DNA of 64,000 nt from Rathayibacter sp. VKM Ac-2760 (GTDB lineage: Bacteria; Actinomycetota; Actinomycetes; Actinomycetales; Microbacteriaceae). The stretch is from contig NZ_CP047173.1 of assembly GCF_009834185.1 (NCBI RefSeq), positions 4,230,750 to 4,294,749 on the forward strand, read 5' to 3'. Within the stretch, counting starts at the first letter, position 1. Each line of letters opens with the position of its first letter. The position numbers and the translations under genes were made by a program. The notes under the pieces were generated by a model. It searched no databases. It was not told where the DNA came from and saw nothing but the letters and a program-made list of their open reading frames with translations. Positions 33,221-44,902 of this stretch are shown piece by piece.

Positions 33221-34032
33221 GCCGACGGCATCAGTCCCGAGAGACTCGCCGTGCTCGCCGCGACGGCCAGCAGCACCGCGGCCCCCGTCACCGCCCAGTC
33301 GACCGGCGTGTACCGGATCTCCCGCAGCCAGGTGCGCTTGTGCGTGCCGAAGCCGCGCAGGTCGAGGGCGTCCACCGTGTCCTCGGCGTCCACGAACGAG
33401 GTGATGGTGACGGGCACCATCAGCGGCGCGATCTCGCGGAGCCGCCGGATCGGGTTGCGGGTCGCCGAGCGCTCGTAGCCGCGCAGGCGCTGCGCCGCCG
33501 CCGTCTCGGTCAGGTTCGAGGCCGCGCTGGGCAGGAACTTGAAGGTGAGGTCGATGCCGTAGGCGAAGCGGGCGGGCAGGCCGAGGCGCGCGAACGCGAC
33601 CGCGAGATCGCCCGGACGGATCGCGAAGGCGAGCGGGAAGCCGACCGCGACCAGCGCGAGGAAGCGCAGCAGCAGGTTGACCGCGTACGAGACCGCTCCC
33701 TCCGTGATCGCGAGGCCCACGACCGGCACCGTGAACAGCGTCGACCCGGAGTCGGGCTCGCCGCTCGACGTCGCACCGACGATGAGCCCGTTGATCCCCG
33801 CGAAGACGACGACGAACACGGCCACGACGGCCCAGTTCGAGCGCACCTCGCGGAACGGGATCCGCGCGCTGAAGTAGTAGACCAGCGCGATGACCGTGAG
33901 CACGGCCATCCAGCGCAGGTCACGCACCTGACTGGCGGCGATGACGGACATCACCGGCACCAGGATCAGCACGCGCGGATCCCGGCGGCCGAGGAAGGAG
34001 TCCCCGCCGAGATAGCGAGGCGAGACCTCCAT
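33208..34032 (-). CDS. ecfT: ECF transporter transmembrane coupling protein (EcfT)
   Basis: 274 aa, five to six helices. Two Ala-Arg-Gly-type coupling motifs are visible, AAAQRLRGYE and ALDLRGFG, which dock on the ATPases. It starts 12 bp after the S-component stop and completes an importer with the ATPase and S genes upstream. Confidence 0.88.
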   Translation of the reverse strand: MEVSPRYLGGDSFLGRRDPRVLILVPVMSVIAASQVRDLRWMAVLTVIALVYYFSARIPFREVRSNWAVVAVFVVVFAGINGLIVGATSSGEPDSGSTLFTVPVVGLAITEGAVSYAVNLLLRFLALVAVGFPLAFAIRPGDLAVAFARLGLPARFAYGIDLTFKFLPSAASNLTETAAAQRLRGYERSATRNPIRRLREIAPLMVPVTITSFVDAEDTVDALDLRGFGTHKRTWLREIRYTPVDWAVTGAAVLLAVAASTASLSGLMPSAWIP

Positions 34033-34044
34033 CTCGGGCGCCCG

Positions 34045-34607
34045 TCAGCGTCCGGCGAGGTTCTGCAGCGGCTTCCAGACCCGGTCGAGCACGGGCACCA
34101 GGATCACCGCGGTGATGCCGGTCGCGAGGATCGCCAGGAGGTAGGAGCCGAAGAACCAGTACTGGAAGGTCTGGCCGAGGAACAGGAAGTCGGTGGCGGT
34201 GAAGAGCAGTCCGACGACGACCGCGGCGACCGCGATGGCGGCGGCCCAGACGAGCTGGCGGCCGGTGGTGCGCGGCTCCTTGGCGTAGTAGCCGATCAGT
34301 CCGGCGAGCAGGCCGACGAGGCCGTTCGCGATGCTCCAGTTCCAGTAGGTGAGGAAGCCGTAGCCCATGATCTGGTCGACGATCGCGTTGCCGACGGCGC
34401 CGGTGAAGAAGCCGGCGACCGGCCCGAAGCGCAGGCCGACGAAGGGGATGATCGCGATCGCCGGGCGGATCGAGATCATCGTCCCCGGGATCACGAAGCT
34501 CAGGGCGCCGAGCGCCCCGTAGAGGGCGGCGCCGACGGCGCCGAAGACGATCGTGCGGGAGGAGACGGCCCAGGGGCCGGTCTTCGCCTTGGTGGAGGTG
34601 GTGGCGG

Positions 34608-34611
<4 letters not shown>
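34045..34611 (-). CDS. ECF transporter substrate-binding S component, specificity unknown
   Basis: 188 aa, six hydrophobic segments, start GTG overlapping the ATPase stop. The first helix region (TIVFGAVGAALYGALG) and the RPAIAIIPFVGLRFGPVAGFFTGAVGNAIVDQ segment are typical of S components that carry vitamins or small metabolites. The sequence does not match the biotin, riboflavin or thiamine signatures I know, and the neighbours suggest a nucleoside-related ligand. Confidence 0.82.
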
Positions 34612-36325
<1,714 letters not shown>

Positions 36326-36329
<4 letters not shown>

Positions 36330-37612
36330 GAGCGCGCTCCGTCCCGCTGCGGAGCGGCCCGGCGGCCGGTCGAGGTCCAGCTGCCGAGGAAGTCCCGCTG
36401 GGCGCTGCTCGGCGCGTCGATCCGCAGGCCGAGCGCGTCGAGCTTCGCGCGCGCGACCCGGTCGTCCACCTCGGGCGGGAGCAGGTGCACGGCCGGCGCG
36501 AGGCTCCCCGCCTCCCGCGCGAGCAGGTCGACGGCGGCCACCTGGACGCCGAAGGACAGGTCCATGATCTCGATCGGGTTCCCCTCACCGGCGGTGCAGT
36601 TGATGCAGCCGCCGTCGTCGAGCACGACGATCGAGCGGCCGTGGGGCAGGTCGAAGCTCTCGAGCGCGTGCCCGATGCTCCGCCGGGTCGCGCCCGCGGC
36701 GAGCGCCGCATCGATCGCGATCTCCTGTGCGACGCCGCCCGAGACCGCGACGGCCGCGCCGTCCGGCAGAGCGAGCAGGTGCTCCACGTCGATCGTGTGC
36801 GCGATGCCGGTCGCCGAGATCAGCAGATCCGCGCTGCCGGCCGCCGACTCGAGCGCGTCGACGTCGTAGCCGGCGAAGACCGCCTCGAGCGCCCGCACCG
36901 GGTCGACCTCCGCGATCGTCACGCGGGCGCCGAGCGCCCGGGCGTGCTGGGCGACCCCGCGACCGACCGGCCCGAAGCCGGCGACGACCACGTGCGCGCG
37001 GTCGAGCGGAGTCGCGAGCAGGTCGAGCATCGTCAGGAGCGTCGACTGCCCCGTCCCGTGCCGGTTGTCGAAGAGGGTCTTGCAGCGCGCGTCGTTGACG
37101 GCGAGGACCGGGATCCGCAGCGCGCCCTCGCGCTCCATCACCCGCAGCGGCCGCAGCCCGCTGGTGGTCTCCTCCGTCGCCCCGCGCAGCGTCTCGAAGA
37201 CCGCCGGCCGGTCGGTGTGCGCGAGCCGGGTGACCGACGAGCCGTCATCGACCAGGATGTCCGGTCGCCGGTCGAGCAGCCCGAGCGCGAACAACCGGTC
37301 GTCGGCGGCGCTCGCGTCCGAGCGGGCGAAGACCGCGATCCCCGCGTGCTGCAGCGCCGCGGCGGTGTCGTCGTGGGTGTTGGAGGCGCCGCACATCACG
37401 CTGACATCGGCGCCGGCCGCCGCCAGCTCGAGCGCGAGCGTCGCCGTCTTCGGCTCGAGCACGAGCACCAGCCCGATCCGCAGGCCGCGCACACTGCCGC
37501 TCTCGCGCAGCTGCCCGGCGATCCCGCGGGTGACCGGCATGAACCGCCCGGCCCAGTCGATCTTGTCCTGCCCCTGCCGCCAGAGCGAGGCGTCCCGGAT
37601 CGACCCGGTCAT
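36326..37612 (-). CDS. Divergent S-adenosyl-L-homocysteine hydrolase-like protein
   Basis: 428 aa, the usual length. SAHH features kept: D122-D123 (DDGSSVT), E147-E148 (EETTSG), K178 (CKTLFDN), D182-N183 and the NAD motif GFGPVG (212-217). Features lost relative to human SAHH: His55 (VLEPKTA in place of HMTVQTA), Cys195 (T187), His301 (GVAQE instead of GHFD) and His353. The ribose-oxidising core is thus intact while the adenine/homocysteine contacts differ, so it probably hydrolyses another 3'-oxidisable nucleoside. Coupled to its neighbours by 4-bp overlaps. Confidence 0.8.
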
Positions 37613-38286
37613 CGGAGCAGCTCCAGCGCCAGGGCGCGGTCGGCTCGGTCGTGCAGGCCGTCCGGCGAGGGGTCGTGCTCCTGCGCGGCGTCGACCGCGG
37701 CCGCGAAGCGCGCGGACAACTGCTCGCGGGTGCGGCGGGCCGACCCGTCGGCGACGTCGCGCGCCACGAGGAGGAAGAGCTCGCGTCCGGCGCCGGTCAC
37801 CCGCGCGATCCCGGGGCGACCCGAGGACGGGTCGGTGACCGCAGCCACCGCCGGCCGGTCCTGCTCCGACGCGTCGACGAGGAGGAGCGGCCCGCCGCCT
37901 CCGAGCAGCGCAGGTCCCACGGGCTCCGCGAGCTCACCGGTCGCGAGCGCGATCGTCGCGTCGCGCAGGTCCGCCGACTCCGCCGTCGCCACGGTCAGCC
38001 CGAGCTGCGCCAGCTCGACCAGCGCCACCGGGTCGTCGCCGACCACGACTACGCGCGCGCCCATCGCGGCAGTCCTGGTCGCCAGCTCCGCGGCGAGCGG
38101 CCCCGTGCCGAGCACCGCGACGCGCGTGTGTGCGAACGAGAGATTGGACGCCGCGGCCACCGCGCGGAGCACGGCCTGCGCCCACGCCGTGCGGCCCAGC
38201 GCTCGGACGACGCGCGAGTCGCCCGAGGCGTCGGCCGTCGGCGCGGCCGGCGCCGGTCGGCGCAGCGGAGTGAGGGTGTCGTGCAT
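37609..38286 (-). CDS. Stand-alone SAHH-type Rossmann (NAD-binding) domain protein
   Basis: 225 aa. The central part, FAHTRVAVLGTGPLAAELAT followed by GARVVVVGDDP, parallels the NAD domain of the next gene (VVVAGFGPVGRGVAQHARALGARV) and the preceding helix; catalytic-domain motifs are missing. It may be a regulatory or assembly partner, or a dehydrogenase of the same route. First gene of the operon; ATG at 38286 with GGAG upstream; ATGA overlap with the SAHH-like gene. Confidence 0.6.
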   Translation of the reverse strand: MHDTLTPLRRPAPAAPTADASGDSRVVRALGRTAWAQAVLRAVAAASNLSFAHTRVAVLGTGPLAAELATRTAAMGARVVVVGDDPVALVELAQLGLTVATAESADLRDATIALATGELAEPVGPALLGGGGPLLLVDASEQDRPAVAAVTDPSSGRPGIARVTGAGRELFLLVARDVADGSARRTREQLSARFAAAVDAAQEHDPSPDGLHDRADRALALELLR

Positions 38287-38364
38287 GACGCTCCAGAGGA
38301 GTCGGCGGCACCGGAGGGACGGCGCGGAGGGCGGGGCGATGCAGTGGTCCGGGCGGACCCGGTT

Positions 38365-38393
38365 CTAAGCGGTTAGCGCGACCATAGTCGCGC
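38365..38393. promoter_or_regulatory. Operator candidate and hairpin upstream of the ECF/SAHH-like operon
   Basis: CTAA-GCGG-TTAG (38366-38377 region) resembles a LacI-type operator core, and immediately next to it GCGCGAC-CATA-GTCGCGC (38376-38393) is a perfect 7-bp dyad. Both lie in the 286-bp gap between this operon and the divergent LacI gene. A further hairpin GGTCCG/CGGACC is at about 38347-38360 in the leader. Confidence 0.45.
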
Positions 38394-38501
38394 CTCGTTT
38401 CCCCCACCCGCTCGTTTATTACGCCCATGTGAAACATTCCGCCCGCGCCCCCGCCGACCGAGCAGCCCGCCCCCTCCCGACCGACCAGCCCGTCCCCTCT
38501 T

Positions 38502-38540
38502 CGCTGATCGAGTAGCCCGCGCAGCGGGCGTATCGAGATC
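38502..38540. repeat. Left half-element of the palindromic repeat family
   Basis: CGCTGATCGAGTAGCCCGCG...GGGCGTATCGAGATC, 33 bp before the LacI start. Unusual for the family because it sits between divergent genes, upstream of a promoter. Confidence 0.8.
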
Positions 38541-38572
38541 CCCTCCACACCCCCGCCCCCTAGGCTGACCGG

Positions 38573-39553
38573 ATGTCAGCCCGCCCCCGGCGCCCCACCC
38601 TCGCCGACGTGGCGCGCTCGGCCGGCACCTCCGCGACGGTCGTCAGCTACGTCGTCAACAACGGCCCGCGCCCCGTCTCCCCCGAGCTCCGCGCCCGCGT
38701 TGAGACCGCCATCACCGAGCTCGGCTTCCGCCGCAACTCCCTCGCGGAGGCGCTCAGCGTCGGCCGCTCGAACCTCGTCGGCCTGCTCGTCCCCGACTCC
38801 TCGAACGCCTTCTTCGGCGAGCTGGCGCGCGAGATCGAGCACGAGGCCCGCCGCCGCTCGCTGCTGACCCTCCTCGGCAACACCGAGTACGACCCGGAGG
38901 TGGAGCGCGGCTACGAGCGCACCTTCGCCGACCTCCGCACGGCCGGCATCCTCCTCATCACGATCGATCCCGCCAGCACCGCCGACACCGCCCCGCGCGT
39001 CTTCCTGCACTCCGCCGCCCCCACCGACGCCGAGCCGAGCGTCGTCTTCGACGACCAGCAGGGCGTCCGGGCCGCTGTCGAGCACCTGCTCGCCCACGGC
39101 CTCGACGACGTGCACTGCGTCACCGGCCCCGACGACTTCGGCCCCTCGGGCCTCCGCGCCCGCTACTGGGCGGAGGCGATCGGAGGCGCCGCCGGCCGCC
39201 TGCACCGCGTCCCGATGGACCGTGTCTCGGCCGAGGCCGCCCTCCGCACCATCCTGCGCGCCGAGCGCCCGCGCGCCGTCTTCGCCACCACCGACGAGCA
39301 CGCCCTCGCCCTCCTCCGCGCCGCGTCGCAGGAGGGGATCCACGTCCCGGCCGACCTCGCGATCGTCGGCTTCGACGGCATCCGCGAGGCGCTCCTCGGC
39401 GGCGTCCGCGTCACGACCGTCGCCGTCCCCGTCCGCGAGATGGCCCGCATCGCCTTCGAGCTGCTCGACGAGACCCTGGCCGACGCCCCCGTCCGCCACG
39501 TCGTCCTCCCGACGACCCTCGTCCTCGGCGAAACCTGCGGCTGCACCCCTTGA
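38573..39553 (+). CDS. LacI-family transcriptional regulator
   Basis: 326 aa. HTH/hinge PTLADVARSAGTSATVVSYVVN, sensor domain with SNLVGLLVPDSSNAFFGELA, AVFATTDEHALALL and LAIVGFDGIREAL; C-terminus ends in LGETCGCTP. TAGGCT at 38561 six bases before the ATG indicates a leaderless mRNA. It is divergent from the ECF/SAHH-like operon and may control it; LacI members such as PurR respond to purines, which would fit. Confidence 0.9.
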   Translation: MSARPRRPTLADVARSAGTSATVVSYVVNNGPRPVSPELRARVETAITELGFRRNSLAEALSVGRSNLVGLLVPDSSNAFFGELAREIEHEARRRSLLTLLGNTEYDPEVERGYERTFADLRTAGILLITIDPASTADTAPRVFLHSAAPTDAEPSVVFDDQQGVRAAVEHLLAHGLDDVHCVTGPDDFGPSGLRARYWAEAIGGAAGRLHRVPMDRVSAEAALRTILRAERPRAVFATTDEHALALLRAASQEGIHVPADLAIVGFDGIREALLGGVRVTTVAVPVREMARIAFELLDETLADAPVRHVVLPTTLVLGETCGCTP

Positions 39554-39590
39554 CCCTGACCGCGCCTGCTGGTCGAGCAGCCCCACTCCC

Positions 39591-39718
39591 TACTGGTCGA
39601 GTAGCCCCGCAGGGGCGTATCGAGACCCACCGTCCCCAACACGGCTGAGTCCGCAGACCAGCCTTCCGACAACGGGTGGATCTCGATACGCCCGCTCCAC
39701 GGGCTACTCGATCAGCAT
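39591..39718. repeat. Full-length palindromic intergenic repeat, copy E (128 bp)
   Basis: Same ends as the 126-bp copies (ctggtcgagtagccccgc; gggctactcgatcagcat) with two extra bases. A degenerate left end precedes it at about 39567-39585. Lies downstream of the LacI gene. Confidence 0.88.
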
Positions 39719-39853
39719 GGGGCGCGCTCGACAGTTCGGATCTGCAGACCACGGCACTCGATCCGGACGCAGAACATCAGCCAGGAGTCACTCTCAGCAC
39801 CCCTCGGCGACGACACGCGTCCTCGGCTGACGTACTGACGCCGCCGACCCGCA

Positions 39854-39918
39854 CAACATCAGCTGAGACAGGGGTCCCTCCGCTGACAGCGGAGGCCGGG
39901 TGCTCTCAGCTGATGTTG
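39854..39918. repeat. 15-bp inverted repeat CAACATCAGCTGAGA, with a degraded copy upstream
   Basis: Perfect arms at 39854-39868 and 39904-39918 around 35 bp that can itself pair (CCTCCGCTG/CAGCGGAGG). A worn copy (AACATCAGCC...ACTCTCAGCACC) spans about 39775-39820. This is a different family from the 126-bp repeat. Region between the convergent LacI and LLM genes. Confidence 0.75.
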
Positions 39919-39937
39919 CGCGCGGAGCACCCCGCAA

Positions 39938-39976
39938 TGCCGGTCGAGTAGCCGCACCAGCGGCGTATCGAGACCC
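39938..39976. repeat. Left half-element of the palindromic repeat family
   Basis: TGCCGGTCGAGTAGCCGCAC...CGGCGTATCGAGACCC, 16 bp before the end of the LLM gene. Confidence 0.78.
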
Positions 39977-39992
39977 GCCCCGCCCAGCGCCC

Positions 39993-40865
39993 TCAGCCGA
40001 TCGCCGCCAGTCGCCCCACGACTCCCTCGCCCAGCCGCGCCACGTACCCCTCCGGGTCCGGCCCCTGCGGTGCGAGCTCGACCAGCGAGATCCCGAGCGC
40101 CGCGTACTCCTCCATCGCCCGCACGAACCCGTCCGGGTCGCCGACCGGGTCGCCGCCCCCGATGATCGTCTTCGTGATCGAGTCGTAGTCGCGCCCCAGC
40201 TCGTCGCAGTGCCGCCGCAGCACGTCGAGCTTGTGCGCGACCCCCTCCGCCCCGATCGCGAACAGGTTGCACGCGTCGCCGTACTCCGCGACCAGCCGCA
40301 GCGTCTTCTTCTCGCCGCTGCCTCCGATCAGGATCGGCGGCCCCGGCTTCTGGATCGGCTCCGGGTGGTTCAATGTCTCGGCCAGCTGGAAGTGCTTCCC
40401 CGTGTACGGCCCGTCGTCCTCGCTCCACATCTGCCTGCAGATCTGCAGCGTCTCCTCGAGCCGCTCGAACCGCTCCTTCAGCGCCGGGTACGGCACCCCG
40501 AGCCCGAGGTGCTCCCGCTCGTACCAGGCCGCGCCGATCCCGAGCATCGCCCGCCCGCCCGACAGCACGTCGAGCGTCGTCACGATCTTCGCGAGCAGCC
40601 CCGGGTGCCGGTACGTCACACCCGTCACGAGCAGCCCCAACCGCAGCCGCTCCGTCCGCCCCGCGACGAACCCCAGCGAGGTGTAGCCCTCGAGCATCGG
40701 ATCCTCGCTCGTCGCGAACTGCTCCATCTGGAAGTAGTGGTCCATCAGCGTGAACCACTCGCAGCCGATGTCCTCCGCCGTCCGCGCCGTGGCCCCGAGG
40801 ATCGGCGCGATCCCGGCACTGCCCCCCGGCAGCGTGAAGTTCATGAAATGAATGCCGACCTGCAT
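39993..40865 (-). CDS. LLM-class F420-dependent oxidoreductase
   Basis: 290 aa, luciferase-like TIM barrel. Family patterns: MQVGIHF at strand 1, DHYFQM, TVTYRHPGLLAKIVTTLDVLSGGRAMLGIGAAW (cofactor-binding part) and PPILIGGSGEKKTLRLVAEY. It probably reduces or oxidises a small molecule with F420H2 or FMN. No operon partner. Confidence 0.85.
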   Translation of the reverse strand: MQVGIHFMNFTLPGGSAGIAPILGATARTAEDIGCEWFTLMDHYFQMEQFATSEDPMLEGYTSLGFVAGRTERLRLGLLVTGVTYRHPGLLAKIVTTLDVLSGGRAMLGIGAAWYEREHLGLGVPYPALKERFERLEETLQICRQMWSEDDGPYTGKHFQLAETLNHPEPIQKPGPPILIGGSGEKKTLRLVAEYGDACNLFAIGAEGVAHKLDVLRRHCDELGRDYDSITKTIIGGGDPVGDPDGFVRAMEEYAALGISLVELAPQGPDPEGYVARLGEGVVGRLAAIG

Positions 40866-41058
40866 GGTGCGCTCCTGACGTCCGTGAGCATCGCGACGGC
40901 GTCCGGGACCCTAGCCCCTGCCTCGCTGCCCTTCTCCGATGACAACTCCGTGCGAGCCTCGCACGCGCTCGCAGGAAACCGACACTCGTCGCGGGGACTC
41001 CCATCGATCCCGCGGTCGGAGCGCGCCACCGGTCCACCGTCGACACCACAGCACGACC

Positions 41059-41076
41059 CTGTTTGCATGCAAACAG
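41059..41076. promoter_or_regulatory. Perfect 18-bp palindrome over the start codon of the VapB45-like gene
   Basis: CTGTTTGCATGCAAACAG is fully palindromic and contains the ATG at 41067-41069 at its centre. Binding here would block initiation directly, as expected for antitoxin autoregulation. Confidence 0.75.
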
Positions 41077-41744
41077 CACCCGTCACCGACCCCGCCCACA
41101 CGGTGCCGATCTACACGCAGGGCGAGGCGGCCCGGATCATCCAGGCACCACCGACCTCCTTCACCCGCTGGGCGCGCGGGCACCGGTTCAAGCAACGCCG
41201 GCAGGGCGCCTGGGGTCACAGCGCGCCGCTGCTCACCGGCGTGCGGGACGGCCGGGGCATCACCGTTCCCTTCAACGCCTTGGCGGAGGGCTTCATCATC
41301 GAGTCCTTCCGTCGTGCCGGCCTCCCGATCACCCGGATCAGGCCGGCGATCGACGTCCTCCGCCAGGAGATCGGTCTCGAGAACGCGCTTCTCAGCCGGC
41401 GCCTGATGACCGACGGCGCCGAGATCCTGATCGCGAACGGCGAGGACCACCTGGTCGTCGCCCAGAACCACCAGGGCGTCTTCCGCGAGGTGGTGACCGA
41501 GTACCTCCGGAGCATCAACTACGAGGACGGCTATGTCAGCGTCATCCACCTCCCCACCTACGAGGTCGTCGACGTCGTCGTCGACCCCCGCCGGAACGCC
41601 GGCCAGCCCACCATCGAGCGGCTGGGCGTGCGCGTCGACGACGTGCTCAGCAGGGTCCGCGCCGGCGAGGCCCTCGCCGAGGTCGCCGACGACTTCGGAC
41701 TCGAGCCCCGCGAGCTTCGGTCGCTGATCGTCCAGGCGGCCTGA
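41067..41744 (+). CDS. VapB45-like antitoxin (HTH plus DUF433), apparently without a toxin
   Basis: 225 aa. An N-terminal MerR/HTH-like part (about 15-60, YTQGEAARIIQAPPTSFTRW) and a C-terminal DUF433 domain (about 178-222, AGQPTIERLGVRVDDVLSRVRAGEALAEVADDFGLE). This two-domain layout and length match VapB45 of Mycobacterium tuberculosis, whose partner is a PIN-type VapC45. No PIN gene follows: the 206 bp downstream contain only a terminator. GACCCT shortly before the ATG suggests leaderless transcription. Confidence 0.7.
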   Translation: MQTAPVTDPAHTVPIYTQGEAARIIQAPPTSFTRWARGHRFKQRRQGAWGHSAPLLTGVRDGRGITVPFNALAEGFIIESFRRAGLPITRIRPAIDVLRQEIGLENALLSRRLMTDGAEILIANGEDHLVVAQNHQGVFREVVTEYLRSINYEDGYVSVIHLPTYEVVDVVVDPRRNAGQPTIERLGVRVDDVLSRVRAGEALAEVADDFGLEPRELRSLIVQAA

Positions 41745-41805
41745 CGTGACCTCGCCCACCTGACGCACGACGACTCCGGTGCCGCGTCACAGTCCGAAGA
41801 AAAGG

Positions 41806-41844
41806 CCCCTCCCATGTGAGCATCGCGGAGAGGCTTGGGAGGGG
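41806..41844 (+). terminator. Hairpin terminator candidate
   Basis: CCCCTCCCA at 41806-41814 pairs with TGGGAGGGG at 41836-41844. It lies 62 bp after the VapB45-like stop, before the convergent reductase gene; no clear U-tract. Confidence 0.5.
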
Positions 41845-41950
41845 GTCGATTGCTCCGATCCTCCACGACTCATGCCCCGGATCGACTCTGTCGCGGGATG
41901 TCAGCGCGGCAGGAGAACTGCGTCCGTCGTGTCGATCTTCGACGCGTCCA

Positions 41951-42502
41951 TCACCGCGGCGCGTACCGCATCAGCACCGCGCCCTCCGGCAGCGGCTCGC
42001 AGTCGAGGAACCGCAGCCGCGGCCGGAACCCCGCGGCGAAGTACGGCGTCCCGCCGCCCAGCACGAACGGCTGCGTGTAGAGCCGGTACTCGTCGATCAG
42101 CCCCGCCGCCCCGAGCGACGCGGCCAATGCGGGCCCGCTCACCTCGATCGCCCCCTCGGTCTCGGCCCTGATCCTGCGGAAGGCCTCGACGGCATCGGAG
42201 GCGATCAGCGTCACCCCTTCGGGCACCTCGGTCACCGTCGACGAGAAGACGATCTTCGGAGTCTCGACCCACGCCCGCGCGAAGTCCTCGGCCACCTCGT
42301 CCCACTCCGGGTCCGGCCGGCCCCAGTACTCCATCGTCCGCCACATCCGGCTGCCGTAGACCGACAGCGCGGCGGCGCGCTGCCCGTCGTTGAACACCCG
42401 GTGCAGCGCCGGCCCGGGAGCGGGGAACCCGGAGAGGTCGCCGTCGGCAGCCGCGACGAACCCGTCGATCGACACGAGCATCCCGTAGCTGACGAACCCC
42501 AT
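41951..42502 (-). CDS. Dihydrofolate reductase/RibD C-terminal family protein
   Basis: 183 aa. MGFVSYGMLVSIDGFVA at the N-terminus, VYGSRMWRTMEYW, and GAIEVSGPALAASLGAAGLIDEYRLYTQPFVLGGGTPYF are standard motifs of the RibD_C/DHFR-like NADPH-dependent reductases. Start ATG at 42502 with AGGAGG upstream. Natural substrate unknown. Confidence 0.85.
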   Translation of the reverse strand: MGFVSYGMLVSIDGFVAAADGDLSGFPAPGPALHRVFNDGQRAAALSVYGSRMWRTMEYWGRPDPEWDEVAEDFARAWVETPKIVFSSTVTEVPEGVTLIASDAVEAFRRIRAETEGAIEVSGPALAASLGAAGLIDEYRLYTQPFVLGGGTPYFAAGFRPRLRFLDCEPLPEGAVLMRYAPR

Positions 42503-42595
42503 CGGAGCCTCCTGATCGGCGCGACTCCGGCGTCGCACGCCCCGATGCTAGCCACGCACCCGCGCGCCCGGAAGGGCGGCCGTCCTGAAGGGCGG

Positions 42596-42823
42596 TCAGG
42601 CCCCGACGCGGAACCGGCGCCCGCCGAACTCCACGACGTCCCCGACCACGAGCTGCCGCCCGCGCCGCCGGTCCACCTCGCCGTTCACGCTGACGAAGCC
42701 GTCCGCGACGGCCTCCTTCACCTCGCCCCCGGAGTCGAGGATCCCGGCGAACTTCAGGAACTGCCCGAGCCGGATGCTCTCCCCGTCGAGCGGAACCTCC
42801 TCGACGGACCCCTGCGCACTCAC
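42596..42823 (-). CDS. S4-domain RNA-binding protein (YbcJ/RlbA-like)
   Basis: 75 aa from GTG. An S4 fold occupies almost the whole protein: IRLGQFLKFAGILDSGGEVKEAVADGFVSVNGEVDRRRGRQLVVGDVV. Small free S4 proteins of this type bind structured RNA, often ribosomal. Its start overlaps the stop of a possible 30-codon ORF. Confidence 0.85.
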   Translation of the reverse strand: MSAQGSVEEVPLDGESIRLGQFLKFAGILDSGGEVKEAVADGFVSVNGEVDRRRGRQLVVGDVVEFGGRRFRVGA

Positions 42824-42912
42824 GAGCGTCCCATCGGACGCTCCGCGTGCGTCCTCTGTACCGAGTCCATCGAACGACCGGCCGACGGACCGGAGTACTT
42901 CTTCGTCATCAT
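42820..42912 (-). CDS. Possible 30-aa small protein coupled to the S4 gene
   Basis: ATG-ATG start at 42912 with GAGGAGG nine bases upstream; the peptide is basic (MMTKKYSGPSAGRS... ending MGRS) and its TGA overlaps the GTG of the S4 gene. The strong ribosome-binding site and GTGA coupling are the only evidence. It could be a leader peptide for the S4 gene or chance. The rest of 42913-43100 shows nothing. Confidence 0.4.
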   Translation of the reverse strand: MMTKKYSGPSAGRSMDSVQRTHAERPMGRS

Positions 42913-43100
42913 CGCGAACCGCCTCCTCAGGACCGAATCCCTCTTACTCATCCTGCCTGAACGCCGCGACGCCCCGCCGTTCGCCCTGACGGTGCCACCC
43001 GACTGCGGGCTGCCCGACATGTTCGGTTCCGAGCGGATTTTTGACACGTCCGTCGAACCTGTCAAACGGGCGCACATGACGGGGCACGCACCGACGGGCG

Positions 43101-44495
<1,395 letters not shown>

Positions 44496-44678
44496 GCCTT
44501 CGCCTCCTCCTGTCGGGTGCCTCGCGGAACGGGTGGCGACCCGGCTGAGCCGCCTGTCGCGAGTGCCGGGTCAGGTCTACCCCCGACCTCCGACAGCGGG
44601 CGTCGAGCGCCTGCCCCGCTCCCCTCGCGGGGCGCTGCGCCACACTACGGACCGGCCGCCGCTGGGGTCAAACCACCC

Positions 44679-44890
44679 TGTGGAGAGAACTGTGGAGAAC
44701 GAACGGGAAACGCCGCACCCGCTGTGGGCAACGTGTGGACAACCCTGTGGGAACTCGACTGTCGGGTAACTTTTTTCGGCCGCCTGACCTGGTCTTTTCC
44801 ACTTTCCACAGCTGTGTGGGGAAAAGAGTCTCCAGACCACATTGAAGGTTGCCCGTCCGGGAGGGTGTATGTGGATGGAGCTGTGGACAA
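44679..44890. promoter_or_regulatory. Cluster of DnaA-box-like sites upstream of dnaB
   Basis: Exact TGTGGACAA (complement of TTGTCCACA) at 44734-44742 and 44882-44890; near matches TGTGGAGAG 44679, TGTGGAGAA 44691, TGTGGGCAA 44723, TGTGGGAAC 44746 and CTTTCCACA 44802. Seven sites lie within about 210 bp, most in one direction, in the 468-bp gap 44496-44963. They could make dnaB DnaA-responsive or titrate DnaA. Confidence 0.65.
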
Positions 44891-44902
44891 CCGCAACGAC
44901 GA

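Noticed and set aside
38428..38438. ATGTGAAACAT as a parS half-site
   Set aside because: One half only and with a mismatch, 17 kb from the other sites; likely chance.
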